Of a stretch of 64,000 nucleotides of DNA, positions 1 to 10,359 are shown one piece after another (within the stretch, counting starts at the first letter, position 1; each line of letters opens with the position of its first letter). The stretch lies in NCBI GenBank assembly GCA_963662175.1, contig OY759219.1, positions 30,484,908-30,548,907 of the forward strand, read 5' to 3'. The notes under the pieces are model-generated. The model saw nothing but the letters and a program-made list of their open reading frames with translations, ran no database searches and was not told where the DNA came from. The position numbers and the translations under genes are program-made. The stretch comes from Aradus depressus. Lineage: Eukaryota; Arthropoda; Insecta; Hemiptera; Aradidae.

Positions 1-210
1 TCCTAAATTTTGCCTACTCAGGTTTATTCACCTAGGCTCGGGGTCTTTGACGAGTACCTGACATCGTACAGGCTAAGGACCATCGCTTAACGGCCCATCC
101 ACAGGCTGGCGTGCTCAAAGTTTTTTCACCTCCCAGATAAATACCTACGGCCGAATTACAAACCTGCTCAGTAAACAAGCACGCATACCATTGAGCTATC
201 GGCGCTCTCA
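1..210 (-). repeat. SINE-A copy cut by the window edge
   Basis: Minus-strand copy of the main tRNA-derived SINE. The tRNA-like head is at the right end (179-210, 'gagctatcggcgctctc' on the plus strand). The central domain (reverse of 'GGGACGTTAAGCGATGGTCC') and part of the tail follow leftwards. The left boundary and tail lie outside the window. It is diverged, and the B-box region is decayed. Confidence 0.85.
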
Positions 211-372
211 TTTTTTAAATTAAGGTTTAAATTGTAATAATCTCAATTTTTTTTTTAATTTAAAACTATTAAAAAGAAAGAATGCCTCTGCATTTAATTC
301 CACAGTGATTACATTCCTGATATAATTGTTAAATTTATATTTTCTAATAATAATCTTGTTAGACCTTACTTA

Positions 373-490
373 GGTTAGGTTAGGTTTTATGACTCATGCC
401 CGGGCTTTAACTACGAGGTCATAACCTTCTACCAGAGTGCTCTTTCGTCACTCTGGTGGACATGAGCCCGACTCCACTGTGGGAGTCCTA
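373..490 (-). repeat. 5'-truncated SINE-A copy with 12-bp TSD
   Basis: Only the 3' part of SINE-A is present, ending in the (CCTAA)n-type tail (read TTAGGTTAGG on the plus strand). It is flanked by a perfect 12-bp duplication, AGACCTTACTTA, at 361-372 and 491-502. The tRNA head is absent inside an intact duplication, so the truncation happened during insertion, as expected for LINE-driven target-primed reverse transcription. Confidence 0.9.
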
Positions 491-502
491 AGACCTTACT
501 TA

Positions 503-1500
503 ACACAGAACTATTACATTCACAGCTATACGATGTAGTTATCGTAGTAATCGGTCAACAAATTAGTTCCTATTTAATCCCATCCGCACAATCCTCCAAG
601 AAGGATGAGGCGGCGTTGTCCTCGGGATCTACTTTATCTTCTTCTATATTTATTTATTTTTTTCACGCCAATTTTTAATAGAGTGCTGGTGATGACCTGA
701 TTCTCTATTTGATGGTATAGTAATCGGATTTTACTGGAATTTCATGTTTTTCGATCTCTCGATTAAAAATATATGTGATGACCCCATAACAGGACTTTCT
801 TATACCTACCACTTTTTTACATATTATTGGCCCCTTCCCCCTCTCAAATCATTTCTGTATATTATAATACACGTCACTCTCAGAATTACGCTGAACCTAC
901 TTTGAAACGATAAATGCCACTGATACCATAACTTTCATGAGAGATTGATCTTTGTAAAAATTTATTTATAATATTATAATATTATATTTTAATGTAAGCA
1001 TATAAAAGCTGTAGATTTTCAGAAATTTAATTAACAAGACAAGTGAAACATAATTACATATTACATAAACTTTAGTCAATATTGTAAAACATTATTTTCT
1101 AAAGCTGTGAAATCTTAAAAAAAAAAAAGTGAAACCCACTTAAAATTCACTTTGGGGTGTAATTCCATTAAATTTAAAGATACATTAAGGGGCTTCGAAA
1201 AGCAATCCGCTGTTATGCAATTACCCAAAACCTTAGCCCATCAAGAGAGGTAGGGGCGGTTTCATCCCTTAATTGGAAGTTAACAAGACTTGTGGGCTGT
1301 TAGGGGGGCCACCACCCCCCTCAATGAAATTATTGAAAATTTTAATTTATAAACAATTAATTAACTAGTTTTATTTCAACAACGTGACCGATGTCTTTGC
1401 CCGCGCTGAGGATATCTTCCATATTAATAATTAAAAATTAAAAATTATTACATCATTAAATTATCTTTTTATTTTAAAAAAAATGTATTATCTGAAAAAA
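503..1500. other. Stretch without a gene
   Basis: No coding sequence seen. A weak reverse-orientation HX trace lies near 705-780 (TAATCGG, then TTCATGTTTTTCGATC). The rest is AT-rich and unrecognised. Confidence 0.6.
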
Positions 1501-1501
1501 A

Positions 1502-1727
1502 TAGTCACGGGTGAATCACCGACATTGTACTTCCCCAGCACCAATTATGTTTTTGCTCTCCCTCCAAAAGCAGTTTGGGATAAAAATATATAATTGACTT
1601 ATTTTAGGGATTTGGCGGAAAATTAATAGGTGATGTCCTCATGGGGTTATTAAATCAAATATAAAATTTCATATCGATACATTTATTATAATGGCAGTTA
1701 ATGGGGTTTTTGAATAGAAGTTGGCGA
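1502..1727 (+). repeat. HX repeat, 5' portion
   Basis: Starts with the HX 5' palindrome (GGGTGAATCACC) and the TACTTCCCCAG block, then the 'TCGCTCTCCCTCC'-like block and about one and a half internal sub-units. It ends where the 69-bp direct repeat begins. Confidence 0.75.
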
Positions 1728-1958
1728 TTTGGCTCCTGCTAACGAGAGGTGAGTTAGGCCAGGTCAGAACCTCGGATCCACCCCTATGTTTTATTGAAGC
1801 TATCCAAGTTCTGACCTGGAGCCAATTCGAGTGTCAAGTAGGGATCAATTTAATATTCCCTTCATTTCTAGCCATGTAAGGGTTGGCTCATTTGGCTCCT
1901 GCTAACGAGAGGTGAGTTAGGCCAGGTCAGAACCTCGGATCCACCCCTATGTTTTATT
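1727..1958. repeat. Pair of identical 69-bp direct repeats
   Basis: Positions 1727-1795 and 1890-1958 read identically over 69 bp, 163 bp apart. The spacer holds GTTCTGACCTGG (about 1809-1820), an inverted match to CCAGGTCAGAAC inside the repeat, so a hairpin is possible. Perfect identity implies a recent local duplication. No coding content. Confidence 0.85.
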
Positions 1959-2237
1959 CAAGCCTGCCCCTACTCAACTTTCTCACCCTCTGTTTCGAGC
2001 ACTGTTTCCTGATCTCCACTTTTTCCCCAGGGAAATCTCTTTCTCAGAAAAAAAGAAATCCCTTATTTTTGTTTCTTTATCCTTGAATATCAACTACAAT
2101 TCGACTAACTTAAAAGGTTATTTTTTAGTAAGCTTTTTCAGGATCTCAACTCTTCTGTGAGACAGGAATTACTTTTGCTGCTTCTCGAAGTCTTATGTTT
2201 CTTAATATGAGGATGACTGATTAGTGAGAAATTTTAA

Positions 2238-2900
2238 AAAAGTCATCGGTGAATCACCGGCAATTTATTTCCTCAGAACAAATTAATCAACTTTTCGCTC
2301 CCTCTTCAAAACCAGTCGATCGTTTGCTGTTATTCAACAATGGACTTACATAGGGGCTCCAAAATTTCATACTAAATTTTGTGTCGATGAATTCATTACA
2401 TCGGCAGTTATTAGGTTTTTTTGTATTGAACCTCCTCCCTTCCATTTAGGAAACATCGCTGAAATTTGACAGGTTATGTCCTAATTATGTTTTGACTTTA
2501 AATATGAAATTTCATGACTGAACATCCCCCCTTCCCTTCTGGTTATTCCGCTGAAAATTAATAAGTGTCGACCTTATAGGGTTTTGATTTCACGTATGAA
2601 ATCGTCGATACGTTCATTACAATGGCAGTTATTTGATTATTTGAATTAGGTCTATCCCTTAATCCCCCTCCCTTTCAGTCGATTTGACAGGAAAACAATA
2701 GGTGTCATCGTTATAGGGTTCTGAAGTCACATGTAAAATTTCGTGTCGATAGTCATTCTATCCGATGTTATCGTGTTCACAGCACACAGACATACCGAAC
2801 CTGAATCTAGAGGTTGGAAAACATGAAATTCCGTTGAAAACTCCGCATCGAATTTTTGATCGATTAAAAAACTTACCCTATACCAAGTATAGTTTCTCAT
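2238..2900 (+). repeat. HX repeat, near full length
   Basis: One of the longest HX copies. It has the 5' palindrome CGGTGAATCACCG, the start block, then about four sub-units each built around '(T)GAAATTTCATGTCGATACA' and a C-rich stretch. A 'GTGTTCACAGCACACAGACA' block follows, then the decayed 3' hairpin (CTATACCAAGTATAG). Open reading frames here are short and have no family resemblance. Confidence 0.8.
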
Positions 2901-2959
2901 CATCAGACTGTCTGAAAAAAAACCATCATTTAATAAAAATGTATAGAAATTATTAAGGC

Positions 2960-3627
2960 TGAAATAAATACATGCACTCAAATGAATTGTGGAACATTTT
3001 TTTTTTTTAATAATTAAAAAATAGTGGCGTTAATAGGGGCGAGAATTTGAAGTTAATGAATCTTCACATAAGTTCAAAATATCTATTTTCTATCACTATT
3101 TGTTCTAAATCTGTAGGAAGTCCTAGAACAGGAGTTACTTCAGATGCTTCTTCGTCGGTCAGGATATTGTAAAATAGATTTTACGATAGGGCAAATGGCT
3201 GGATCTAGAATGGACTTGACATTGAGAGGCCATTGTGTTAGCTCCATTTGATAAATGGCTCATTTTAAATTACTCTACAAATTATATTTATCCATAAACA
3301 TGCCATTTGAGACGTTGAGTTCAGTTGGAGTATCCAATGCTCGTAAATAAGTCACATTGATTGACCTCTGCTCCTTCCAATAAAACTTATCTATTTAATT
3401 AAGAAGTTCATAGGAGTTCACGTCAGTTCTGGTACTCCAAGGATAAGTTCATGACGGTTCAGGTACACAGGGATAAACAATTTTTTAGACGTTGCTTGTA
3501 AAGCTTTAATTCGCTTTGAAATATCGTCTCTAAGAGCCAGTAACTAGATATTTGAAATATCCTTTCATATTGAAATCACCGATCCCAATCACAGTTTTAG
3601 CTTATTTACTAACACAATATTTCCAAG
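2960..3627. other. Stretch without a recognised gene
   Basis: AT-rich. The minus strand has short broken reading frames including an 'IGIGDFNMKG' stretch, faintly like an endonuclease GDFN motif. There is too little around it to call a LINE. Confidence 0.4.
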
Positions 3628-3809
3628 TCGTGGCTTACAAGCGAAAGGCACTAAGTCTGAAAAAAATGGTTTTGAGTTATGGACAATTTTAATATTAAAA
3701 CCTCTTTCTTAATGCTACAAATTATTTTGGTGTGACCAATTACTTTAGGTGAAAAAGTATATGCTTGGGAATAGTAATAGATTAGTGCCTTTCACTTGTA
3801 AGCCCACGA
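3628..3809. mobile_element. Small MITE-like element with ~28-bp TIRs
   Basis: The left end TCGTGGCTTACAAGCGAAAG and the reverse complement of the right end (TCGTGGGCTTACAAGTGAAA) match with one gap and few substitutions, and the match continues through GGCACTAA. Length is about 182 bp with no coding capacity. I see no convincing target-site duplication, so the superfamily is open. Confidence 0.6.
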
Positions 3810-3844
3810 AGTATGCCTTCATAAATGGGAACACCAAAAAGATT

Positions 3845-4085
3845 TTTTTTAATATTTATTTATTCTACAATTTGTACAAAAAATAACAAAAAGCAGAAGT
3901 GATGACTATAAGGAGACATGATAAAATAATAAGTGATACAAAATATTTAAAACATAATAAGAAGGAAAAAATAAATAAATAATCACAAAATAACAGCAAA
4001 CATAAACAAAAAAAAAATAGAATCTGTACTACTAAATCAATGGTACATGAATAAACAGAAACCATAAAATAATAGATAAACAAAT
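3845..4085 (-). repeat. LINE 3'-UTR-like repeat (copy 1)
   Basis: The reverse complement matches 17690-18015 over about 240 bp. Shared landmarks are CTTCTTATTATGTTTTAAAT and the end GTACA..TAGAATAAATAAA, which contains an AATAAA signal. That suggests a LINE 3' untranslated tail. No coding remnant is attached. Confidence 0.6.
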
Positions 4086-4116
4086 AAAAATAATAAAAAA
4101 AATAAAAATAGTGTAT

Positions 4117-4452
4117 AGGTTAGGTTAGGTTTTATGACTCATGCCCGGGCTTTAACTACGAGGTCATATCGCCTACTACCAGAGCGCTCTTTCGTCACTC
4201 GAGCCCGACTCTACTGTGGGAGTCCTAAATTTTGCCTACCCTAAATTTTTATTCATCTAGGGTAGGGGTCTTTAACGAGTACCTGACATCCTACAGGCTC
4301 GGGACCATCGCTTAACGTCCCATCCGAAGGACGGCGTGCTTAAGTTTATTTTACCTCCCAGATAAAATAAACTAAGGGCCTCGGTCGGGCTACGAACCCA
4401 CGACCCTGAGCTCAGAAGTCAAGCACGCATACCACTGAGCTACCGGCGCCCT
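4117..4452 (-). repeat. SINE-A, full-length copy
   Basis: On the minus strand: tRNA-like head with A box (TAGCTCAGTGG) and B-box region, stem-like 'TTTATTTTATCTGGGAGG' linker, central domain, 'CGAAAGAGCGCTCTGGTAG' block and (CCTAA)2 tail. A tRNA-derived Pol III promoter is inferred from the boxes. Confidence 0.9.
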
Positions 4453-4540
4453 CTATATCGCTTCTGTTTGCCCAGTGGTTAGAGTCACTGCCCTCCATTT
4501 TGAAATTTGTATTTTAACTAATTACCAAAGTAATTATTTG

Positions 4541-4664
4541 ACATCCGAAGGACGGCGTGCTCAAAGTTTTTTTCACCCCCTAGATCAAAAATGTAAGGGC
4601 CTCGGCCGGGTTTCGAACCCTCGGTTTTGAGTTCAGAAGTTAAGCACTTCTAAGCCGCCCCTCA
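4541..4664 (-). repeat. SINE-A head and central-domain fragment
   Basis: Carries the central domain start (CATCCGAAGGACGGCGTGCT on the plus strand) and the B box (GGGTTTCGAACCC) but lacks the 3' half. It lies 90 bp from the full copy and is more diverged. Confidence 0.75.
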
Positions 4665-5333
4665 AAATATAATATTTAATATAACACACTATCATTAAAT
4701 ATTTATTTAGAAGATGTTCTCTGTTTTTTTTTTCATTTTGTTTTTTGTTTGTTTTTCTTTCCTCTTCTCTCCACTGCATCATTTATTAACGTTTTCCCTT
4801 GCCAATTTAATAATTCATGACTTGCCCTTCTTACAATCAAATTCATATTTTTTTTTTTTGTTTCTCCCATCTCTTATTTTGGATGACAGATGTGCTCTGG
4901 ACGACTGGAAGATTACATTTAAGAATCGTTTTTGACGAAAAAGCCTAAAATGGAATTGCATTAATTAATATAAACTTTTTCATCTTTTATTTTTTCATTT
5001 TCTTTTTTTTTTTTTTTTGTTTTGGAATTGTTTGGCACCAATCATCAATGGGTATCATGCTCTAATGGGCCCTCTACACTATGGGCCAGGCAGTGGCCCA
5101 ATCCTGCTGGGCCAGGGTGTTGGCTTGGGTTGGTGAACGTTGGCGTTGGGAGCGGTTTTTCAATACACATCAAAGGAGGCCAACATGCGTGAACCAAGTG
5201 CATCCACACACTTGTCCAACATTGGTTGTTTGTTGCTTGCCAGTAGTGCCTTGTTTATTTCTTTTTTCCTGTATTTTATATTATTTTATTATTTTACTAA
5301 ACTACATTACTATTATTAAACTACTAATACAGA

Positions 5334-5459
5334 ATGGCTACATGGACAAATGAGGAATGTTTTAAATTTTTGGAGCTATACCAAAATGAACCTGCAATTT
5401 GGAATCCAAAAAACCCTCTTCACAAAAATAAAAATATTCATGAAAGTTTCTTGAAATGA
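5334..5459 (+). pseudogene. MADF/Myb-like accessory protein remnant of the Harbinger element
   Basis: A 41-residue frame starting MATWTNEECFKFLELYQNEP and continuing with an IWNP..NPLHKNKN stretch fits the N-terminal half of a MADF domain: an aromatic/acidic first helix, then 'xLWNPxxxxYKNK'. In PIF/Harbinger transposons such proteins assist the transposase in binding DNA. The frame hits a stop after FLK and the rest is lost, probably where the LINE inserted. A normal MADF domain is about 80-90 residues, so only half survives. Confidence 0.6.
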
Positions 5460-5773
5460 GTTGCGTTTTCTGTTATAATTGAAGATACAACTTATATCGT
5501 AGGTGAGGTCCATTCGATAAAGTCGTCATGACACTGGGACACATCGGACCTCCACAAAATAGGGGTTGCAGTCTAGCCTTGGACGGGACCGGTCGTGTCT
5601 GTTGTGTCTCTGAAAAAGTGTACTTTATAGTGGGTAGCAAGAACATTTTTATTACTTTTTTTTGTACAATTATCAAGCTAAAAATCTGATCAATCGGAAT
5701 ATGTAAGTAGATTTCTATTTAATTTTGTGTCTATTAGGGAAAAGTGAAATAAAATACGTATATTATTTGGGAT

Positions 5774-6850
5774 TTGAAGCTAGATTCATTTTTGGAGTTA
5801 CGTAAGATGGGAGATAAGAGTGAAGCAAGTGGCGGGATCACCATGACAACGGGAGACGCAGATGGGAGTGGTGGGGGGTCCCTTCTTAGCAGTGCGATCC
5901 TGGACCGTCTGGGGGACCTGTTCCAGGAGCTTAGCTCCCTCAAATCGGACCTGGCCCAGATAAAAGTTGACAACCAGAAAACCTCCTCCACGATGTCCAC
6001 TATTGAAGAAAATATAAGTTCTAATTTTAAAAAAATCAATGAGGATCTCATTAAAATAAAAAAAGAGCAACTTGTTCTGAAAAAAGAAAATAAGTCCCTG
6101 AAACTAGAAATTAGACAGATAAAAATCCAATTTCAAGAATATCAAAATCAATCAAACTCTAACAAAGTGCAAATTAAAAATGTACCTTATTCCGATAGTA
6201 TTGATAGTTTTTTAAATATCAAAACCATTGCTAATGCTGTTGGATTCGAACTGAAAAGGGATCAAATAGATAGCTAATACCGTATGAAACGAATTAGTTC
6301 AAAATACGAACCATCAATTGTTTTAAAATTTGTACGAAGCGCAGACAAAAATGAATTTCTGGCCGCTTGTAAAAACAAAAGAAAGGTACTTAATACTGGC
6401 CTGTTTTCTCTCTCTAGTTCTGAATCAACAAATCTTCCTATTTACATATCCGAACATATGAATAAAGATACCTATGGTCTTTTCAAAAAAGGTAAAAAAC
6501 TACAAAAATTAGGAATGGTTAAATTTGTCTGGTTTCGGAGTGGCCTAATCAGGGTTCGTAAAGTTGAAGGATGTCCGGCCATTGTAATAAGATGCGAAGA
6601 GGATCTATCCCAATTTAGGACAGAAGAAAGAGCGTACGACTCAACTGGCGTACCCACGGATTATGAAACAGACAATGACAATATTGATACTGATCAGTCT
6701 ATCTCAGATCCATCTGTCTCACGGAAGAGAAAATTAAAGAAAATTAAAGCCGGGAACATAGAGAGTTTTTTAATGCCGCGGTCCCCTCTGGTAAATCCAA
6801 AGGTAAAGGACCAAAGTCACCCTCGGCCAAAATCGGTTTCTAGAATGTAA
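5774..6850 (+). pseudogene. LINE ORF1 with coiled coil and FP-type C-terminal domain, one in-frame stop
   Basis: A frame of about 358 codons is broken once, by a TAA at 6275-6277; both sides are in the same frame. The likely native start is the internal ATG at 5807 (MGDKSEASGG). Residues about 40-130 are a strong coiled coil (SSLKSDLAQIKVDN, KIKKEQLVLKKENKSLKLEI). The C-terminal half resembles the C-terminal domain of baculovirus FP25K-like proteins, which is also found in arthropod LINE ORF1s: 'IYISEHMNKDTYGLFKKGKK', then 'VKFVWFRSGLIRVRK'. A basic tail (SRKRKLKKIKAG) follows. The product would be the RNA-binding ORF1p. It is not a virus copy; a LINE ORF2 remnant follows directly. Confidence 0.7.
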
Positions 6851-7160
6851 ACGGCTTCAATACTCTCAACATAGCGATGCTACCCACGGAAATAAATATT
6901 GGTCAATCTGGACCTGATCTGTCTCTCTAAAACATGGCTTCACAGTGACAACTGGAATCCCCCTTCTTTCCCTGGACCAATATGAAGTATACTCGACCAA
7001 AGCGGTGAAAAGACACAGTGTTGGGAGAGCGAGCGGGGGCCTGGCTGTGTTTCTGAAGAACAGTGTTGTAACTTGTGATAAAGTGTTAATATCCAATAGT
7101 CAATGGCTTTATTTTCTTGCCAAAATCGGTGAAATTAGTTTAATATTGGGCACTGTTTAC
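6851..7160 (+). pseudogene. LINE ORF2 endonuclease remnant, frameshifted and truncated
   Basis: Immediately after ORF1 the plus strand reads NVNGFNTLNIAM, typical of the apurinic-type endonuclease N-terminus. After one frameshift it continues CLSKTWLHSDNWNPLLSLDQ, then 'ASGGLAVFLKN' and 'ISLILGTVYW'. The catalytic HSP/SDH end of the nuclease and the whole reverse transcriptase are missing. From about 7160 the sequence changes to a 3' UTR ending in (ATT)n at 7505-7521, so the element is internally deleted. The 5' end is unclear, somewhere in 5480-5700. Confidence 0.7.
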
Positions 7161-7595
7161 TGGAAGTTTCATTCTTTGTTTTTCAATTTTTCTGTGAACG
7201 TGTTTTTTAGTTTTTTCTAATCTCAGGACTAATTGTAATATAGTTTTTAATATTATTATTGGTTGCCTTATTTCAAAATTCAAGAGGAAGCAATTTTTAA
7301 ATTTGTATTTCCATATTTATCCATTTCATTTTCTTAATATAATTATTTCATCTCAATACTTTACCATGTCAATTTTCATTTCTATTTTTTCACTGTAGCT
7401 GATACACTTTATATATATATTCTTTTTTATATTTTTCAATTTTATTTAAGAAGGCTGGCTGAACTCCTTCCAATGAAATGTATTTTATTTCAAATGGAAT
7501 AAAGTTTATTATTATTATTATTAAAATAAAAATATGATAAGTGCCTGGGGTGATTTATTACTTAAATTATTACTTAATAATTATTAAATACTAAT

Positions 7596-7735
7596 TAAAT
7601 AAAACAAACTTATTTTTTGAAAATTTGTCTATTCCACTAAAGACAACATTTCAAAAAATAAGCTTGTTTTATTTATTTATTACAAATTCCACAATATGTC
7701 CGCGTTCCTCAACTTATAAGTTGTAAATAATAATT
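7596..7735. repeat. Palindromic tail repeat (family T1), copy near 7.6 kb
   Basis: AATAAAACAAACTTATTTTT and AAAAATAAGCTTGTTTTATT form near-perfect inverted arms around TGTCTATTCCACTAAAGACA. This is followed by CAATATGTCCGCGTTCCTCA. The same sequence recurs at 44998-45105 and surrounds the intact Jockey element (51190-51215 and 55497-55545). Confidence 0.75.
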
Positions 7736-8335
7736 ATATTAAGTAAATTATTACAATAACATGTAAATAACAATTATATGCCCAGCTAAACACAAAGAGG
7801 CAGCAGCGATTTTCTCGATATCCATCACGGAAATAGGGTTCAAGCAACTGAGTGCTGGTCCAAGGTTTGGCCATGATACTGGGCCAATGGCTGTATAAGT
7901 ATGTAGAGCCAAGGTCCAGGCCAGCGCCGCCATTACGCCAATATTGGTGACCAATGCATTGGCTTACCTTGGCCCATAGTGTAGAGGGGCTATTAAATTT
8001 TTGAAATAATATCCCCTCCTTGTAAAAAGACTTGGGGCTTAAGACTCATGACCACTGTAGGAGGCTACTTTGTCCAAAATGAAGGCGATGGATACCTGTT
8101 CCAAGACCTACCTTTAATAAGAGCGAAGGATGGTCTACACTTTAAGTGACCGCATCTAGTCTTGTTAAGGAGGACGGAAAGATATCCTTTCCAACAACAC
8201 TGTTATTAGTTTAAATGGGATCTGCACGAGGAATCCACTCATCTGTTATAAACACTGTGAAACACTCACACACACAGACAAACTTGCACAAAAAACACTA
8301 AACGAAAAATGATAAAAAAAAAAGAAAAACAAATT

Positions 8336-8620
8336 GGTGAATCATCAGCAACGAACAATATATAATCAATTGACTTATCAATCCCCTCCAAAACTAGACG
8401 ACCGTTTGGGCAAAAATCAACAGTTGACTTACCTAGGGGCTTCTGAATAATACTAAATTTTGTGATGATAAATTTATTTCGTCGACAGTTATTATGTTTT
8501 TTGAGTTGATCCCCTTCCGAAAACTAACATATATCGTCCTTATGGGAATTTGAATGTAAATATGAAATTTTATGTCGATACATTCATCACATCATTTGAA
8601 TGAAACATGAGGTGTTGATC
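8336..8620 (+). repeat. HX repeat, 5' portion
   Basis: Begins TTGGTGAATCATCAGC, a diverged 5' palindrome still pairing through a G-U wobble, and keeps roughly two sub-units before decaying. Confidence 0.65.
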
Positions 8621-8772
8621 ACTGTTTATTTTATACACCAAAACCACGAAACCAATGTTTCAACATTTGCTCAGGTGACTGGGTGGGTGATATGACACTG
8701 AGGATGACATAATTGTGTCGACCACCATAAACAGTGGGAAGACCTCTTAATTCATTCGATACATCTCATCCC

Positions 8773-9525
8773 CAGGGGCGTAGCCAGGATTTTGAGCAGG
8801 AGGGGCAAAGTTAGGCTACGAGGGTGGGGTATAGACTCCCGGGGGGCACAGCCCGCCGTTTCCGAGGTTATCGTTGCAGAATTTTTGTTATTAATTTGGG
8901 AGAACCTCTAGAAGCTGAGGTAACCATTGACTTAAGTTGACTTTACATGAGCGTAAAGTCATACATTTTTACTGCGCATGTAAAGTCAGCTTTAAGAGTA
9001 TAAAGTATAACATAACAGACGATTTTGAGCGAGGAAATGAAATGATCGAATTCATGTATATTTAAATAAATGAAGAGCACGGGCAAAGAACCAGGTTTGT
9101 CACCAGATATTGAAATTGAGAAAACTGAAATTTAATGTTTGAAAGTCCGTATCTATCAATTCCCCGCACGTCATATTTTCAGCTTCCGTTTTCGTAGTGA
9201 CAAACCGTCTTTTTGAAGCCCGTAACGATGGTGAATCGTGAAATATGTTTAATATACTATACTGTAGTGGCGATATCTCACATTCGAGAGAAAAGTGAGA
9301 AACCTGGTTCTTTCCCCGTGCTCTTCAAATGTAATATGACTTGTTTTGTACATGTACATTTATGTAACAGCTGATTGCTCATTTAGGAATCAGACTCACG
9401 GGAAAGAAGATCCTATTGGTAACTTGCAAGCAATCCATTTACAATTTTTTTAGTTTATTTAATTTTCATCTTGGTTTTTTGCTCTGGCTAGGGGTGTGTG
9501 GGGGGGGGGGGGGGGGGACACGCGC
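8773..9525. mobile_element. hAT-type non-autonomous element (copy 1), host of a nested MITE
   Basis: Starts CAGGGGCGTAGCCAGG, a typical hAT terminus, and matches the 32466-33025 element in reverse orientation. Shared blocks are TTGGGAGAACCTCTAGAAGC, the 'GATTTTGAGCGAGGAAATGA' block and TTGCAAGCAATCCATTTA. The right terminus is eroded and replaced by a G run (9491-9517). A 255-bp MITE is inserted at 9072-9326. No transposase coding. Confidence 0.75.
9072..9326. mobile_element. MITE nested in the hAT copy, 32-bp TIRs, 4-bp AAAT TSD
   Basis: Left end GAAGAGCACGGGCAAAGAAC and right end (reverse complement) GAAGAGCACGGGGAAAGAAC match onward through CAGGTTT.TCAC, about 32 bp with two differences. 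AAAT flanks both sides (9068-9071, 9327-9330). The sister hAT copy at 32466-33025 carries the uninterrupted sequence, which confirms the insertion. 255 bp, no coding. Confidence 0.85.
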
Positions 9526-9927
9526 CATTAAATTAATTTAAACTTAACTGGAAATTTGCTCGTACTTGATTCTTAAAAATCTTTGATGGAATTAGTCTCA
9601 TTTGGTGAAATGTCTGTGTTGTTCTATGCCCCTTTGTCATACGCTGGTTCGTCGTTACGTAATGAAAGCTAAATTGAATAATCACACTATTAACTGTATA
9701 AATTAATTACCCTTGTAATTTCCCTGTTAATGTTCCCTTTGTCTGATTAGTATATTTCGTGTTTCAGTTCCTTCAGTTCTACTATATTCAGTTCAATTAC
9801 CCCCATACAGAGGACGCTCTTGTTCTTGAACATTAACCGCTGGAAACAAGAATCTTTAAGCGATAGGCAACATAGCAGAGGTTGTAAATTAAAAATGTAG
9901 TCTGAACTATCACATATAATATATATA

Positions 9928-9963
9928 TTTGCTAGCTGGCTTTCGAGGTTGCCCTCGTAGGCA
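9928..9963 (-). repeat. GNRA-hairpin tail motif (family T2)
   Basis: The minus strand reads CGAGGGCAACCTCGAAAGCC, i.e. a GAGG/CCTC stem closed by a GCAA loop, then CGAAAGCCAGCTAGC. The same motif is at 25443-25480 (+), 32166-32206 (-) and 59117-59160 (+). Confidence 0.6.
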
Positions 9964-9980
9964 GTATACAAAAAAAAAAT

Positions 9981-10215
9981 CCCCAGAACGAATTAATCAA
10001 TTAATTTTTCGCTCCCCTCCAGAACCAGTCGACTTTTTGTCGATAAATTCATTTATAGATACATTAATATCGGAAGTTATGAATGTATCTATAAACCCCC
10101 AGAACCCCCTCGCCCCTTCTCTTCGGCCGATTCCGCTGAAAATTAATAGGTGTCGTCGTTAGATGGTTTTGGTTTAACTTACAAAATTGCATGTCGTTAC
10201 ATTCATTCGGGGGAG
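9981..10215 (+). repeat. HX repeat, internal portion
   Basis: Starts at the CCCCAGAACGAATTAATCAA block without the 5' palindrome and carries about two sub-units. Confidence 0.65.
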
Positions 10216-10246
10216 TTAGTTGTTCACAAAAAAACTAAATATGGGA

Positions 10247-10359
10247 GTACTTTCGGTATTGCTACTATCTTAAGCCACGACTTAACAAATACTAGAGTAT
10301 AACAAAAACTTTAGCATTTGTTAAGTCGCGGCTGAAGATGATATCAATACCGAAAGTAC
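10247..10359. repeat. Palindrome with ~50-bp arms
   Basis: The left arm GTACTTTCGGTATTG(C/A)TA and the right arm, reverse-complemented, agree over about 50 bp with few mismatches; TTTGTTAAGTCGCGGCTGAA is in the right arm. The right arm contains CTGAAGATGATA..CCGAAAGTAC, which has the layout of the other tail motifs in this window. Confidence 0.7.

Larger units (their letters stand above)
5066..7993. mobile_element. PIF/Harbinger-like DNA transposon carrying a nested LINE
   Basis: The left end reads TGGGCCCTCTACACTATGGG and the right end, reverse-complemented, TAGCCCCTCTACACTATGGG, with the match continuing into CCAGG/CCAAGG. TAA precedes the left end and TTAA follows the right end, as expected for the 3-bp TWA target of PIF/Harbinger. 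Inside the left end is a MADF-type reading frame (5334-5459), the accessory DNA-binding protein of this superfamily. No transposase remains. Most of the middle is an unrelated LINE (about 5.5-7.5 kb), so this copy is dead and hosts a later insertion. Confidence 0.75.

Noticed and set aside
371..382. TTAGG repeats as a telomere
   Set aside because: Only two or three units, and they are the tail of SINE-A copies.
5774..6850. Endogenous baculovirus because of the FP-like domain
   Set aside because: Coiled-coil ORF1 is followed by a LINE endonuclease and a LINE-type tail; FP-like domains occur in arthropod LINE ORF1s.
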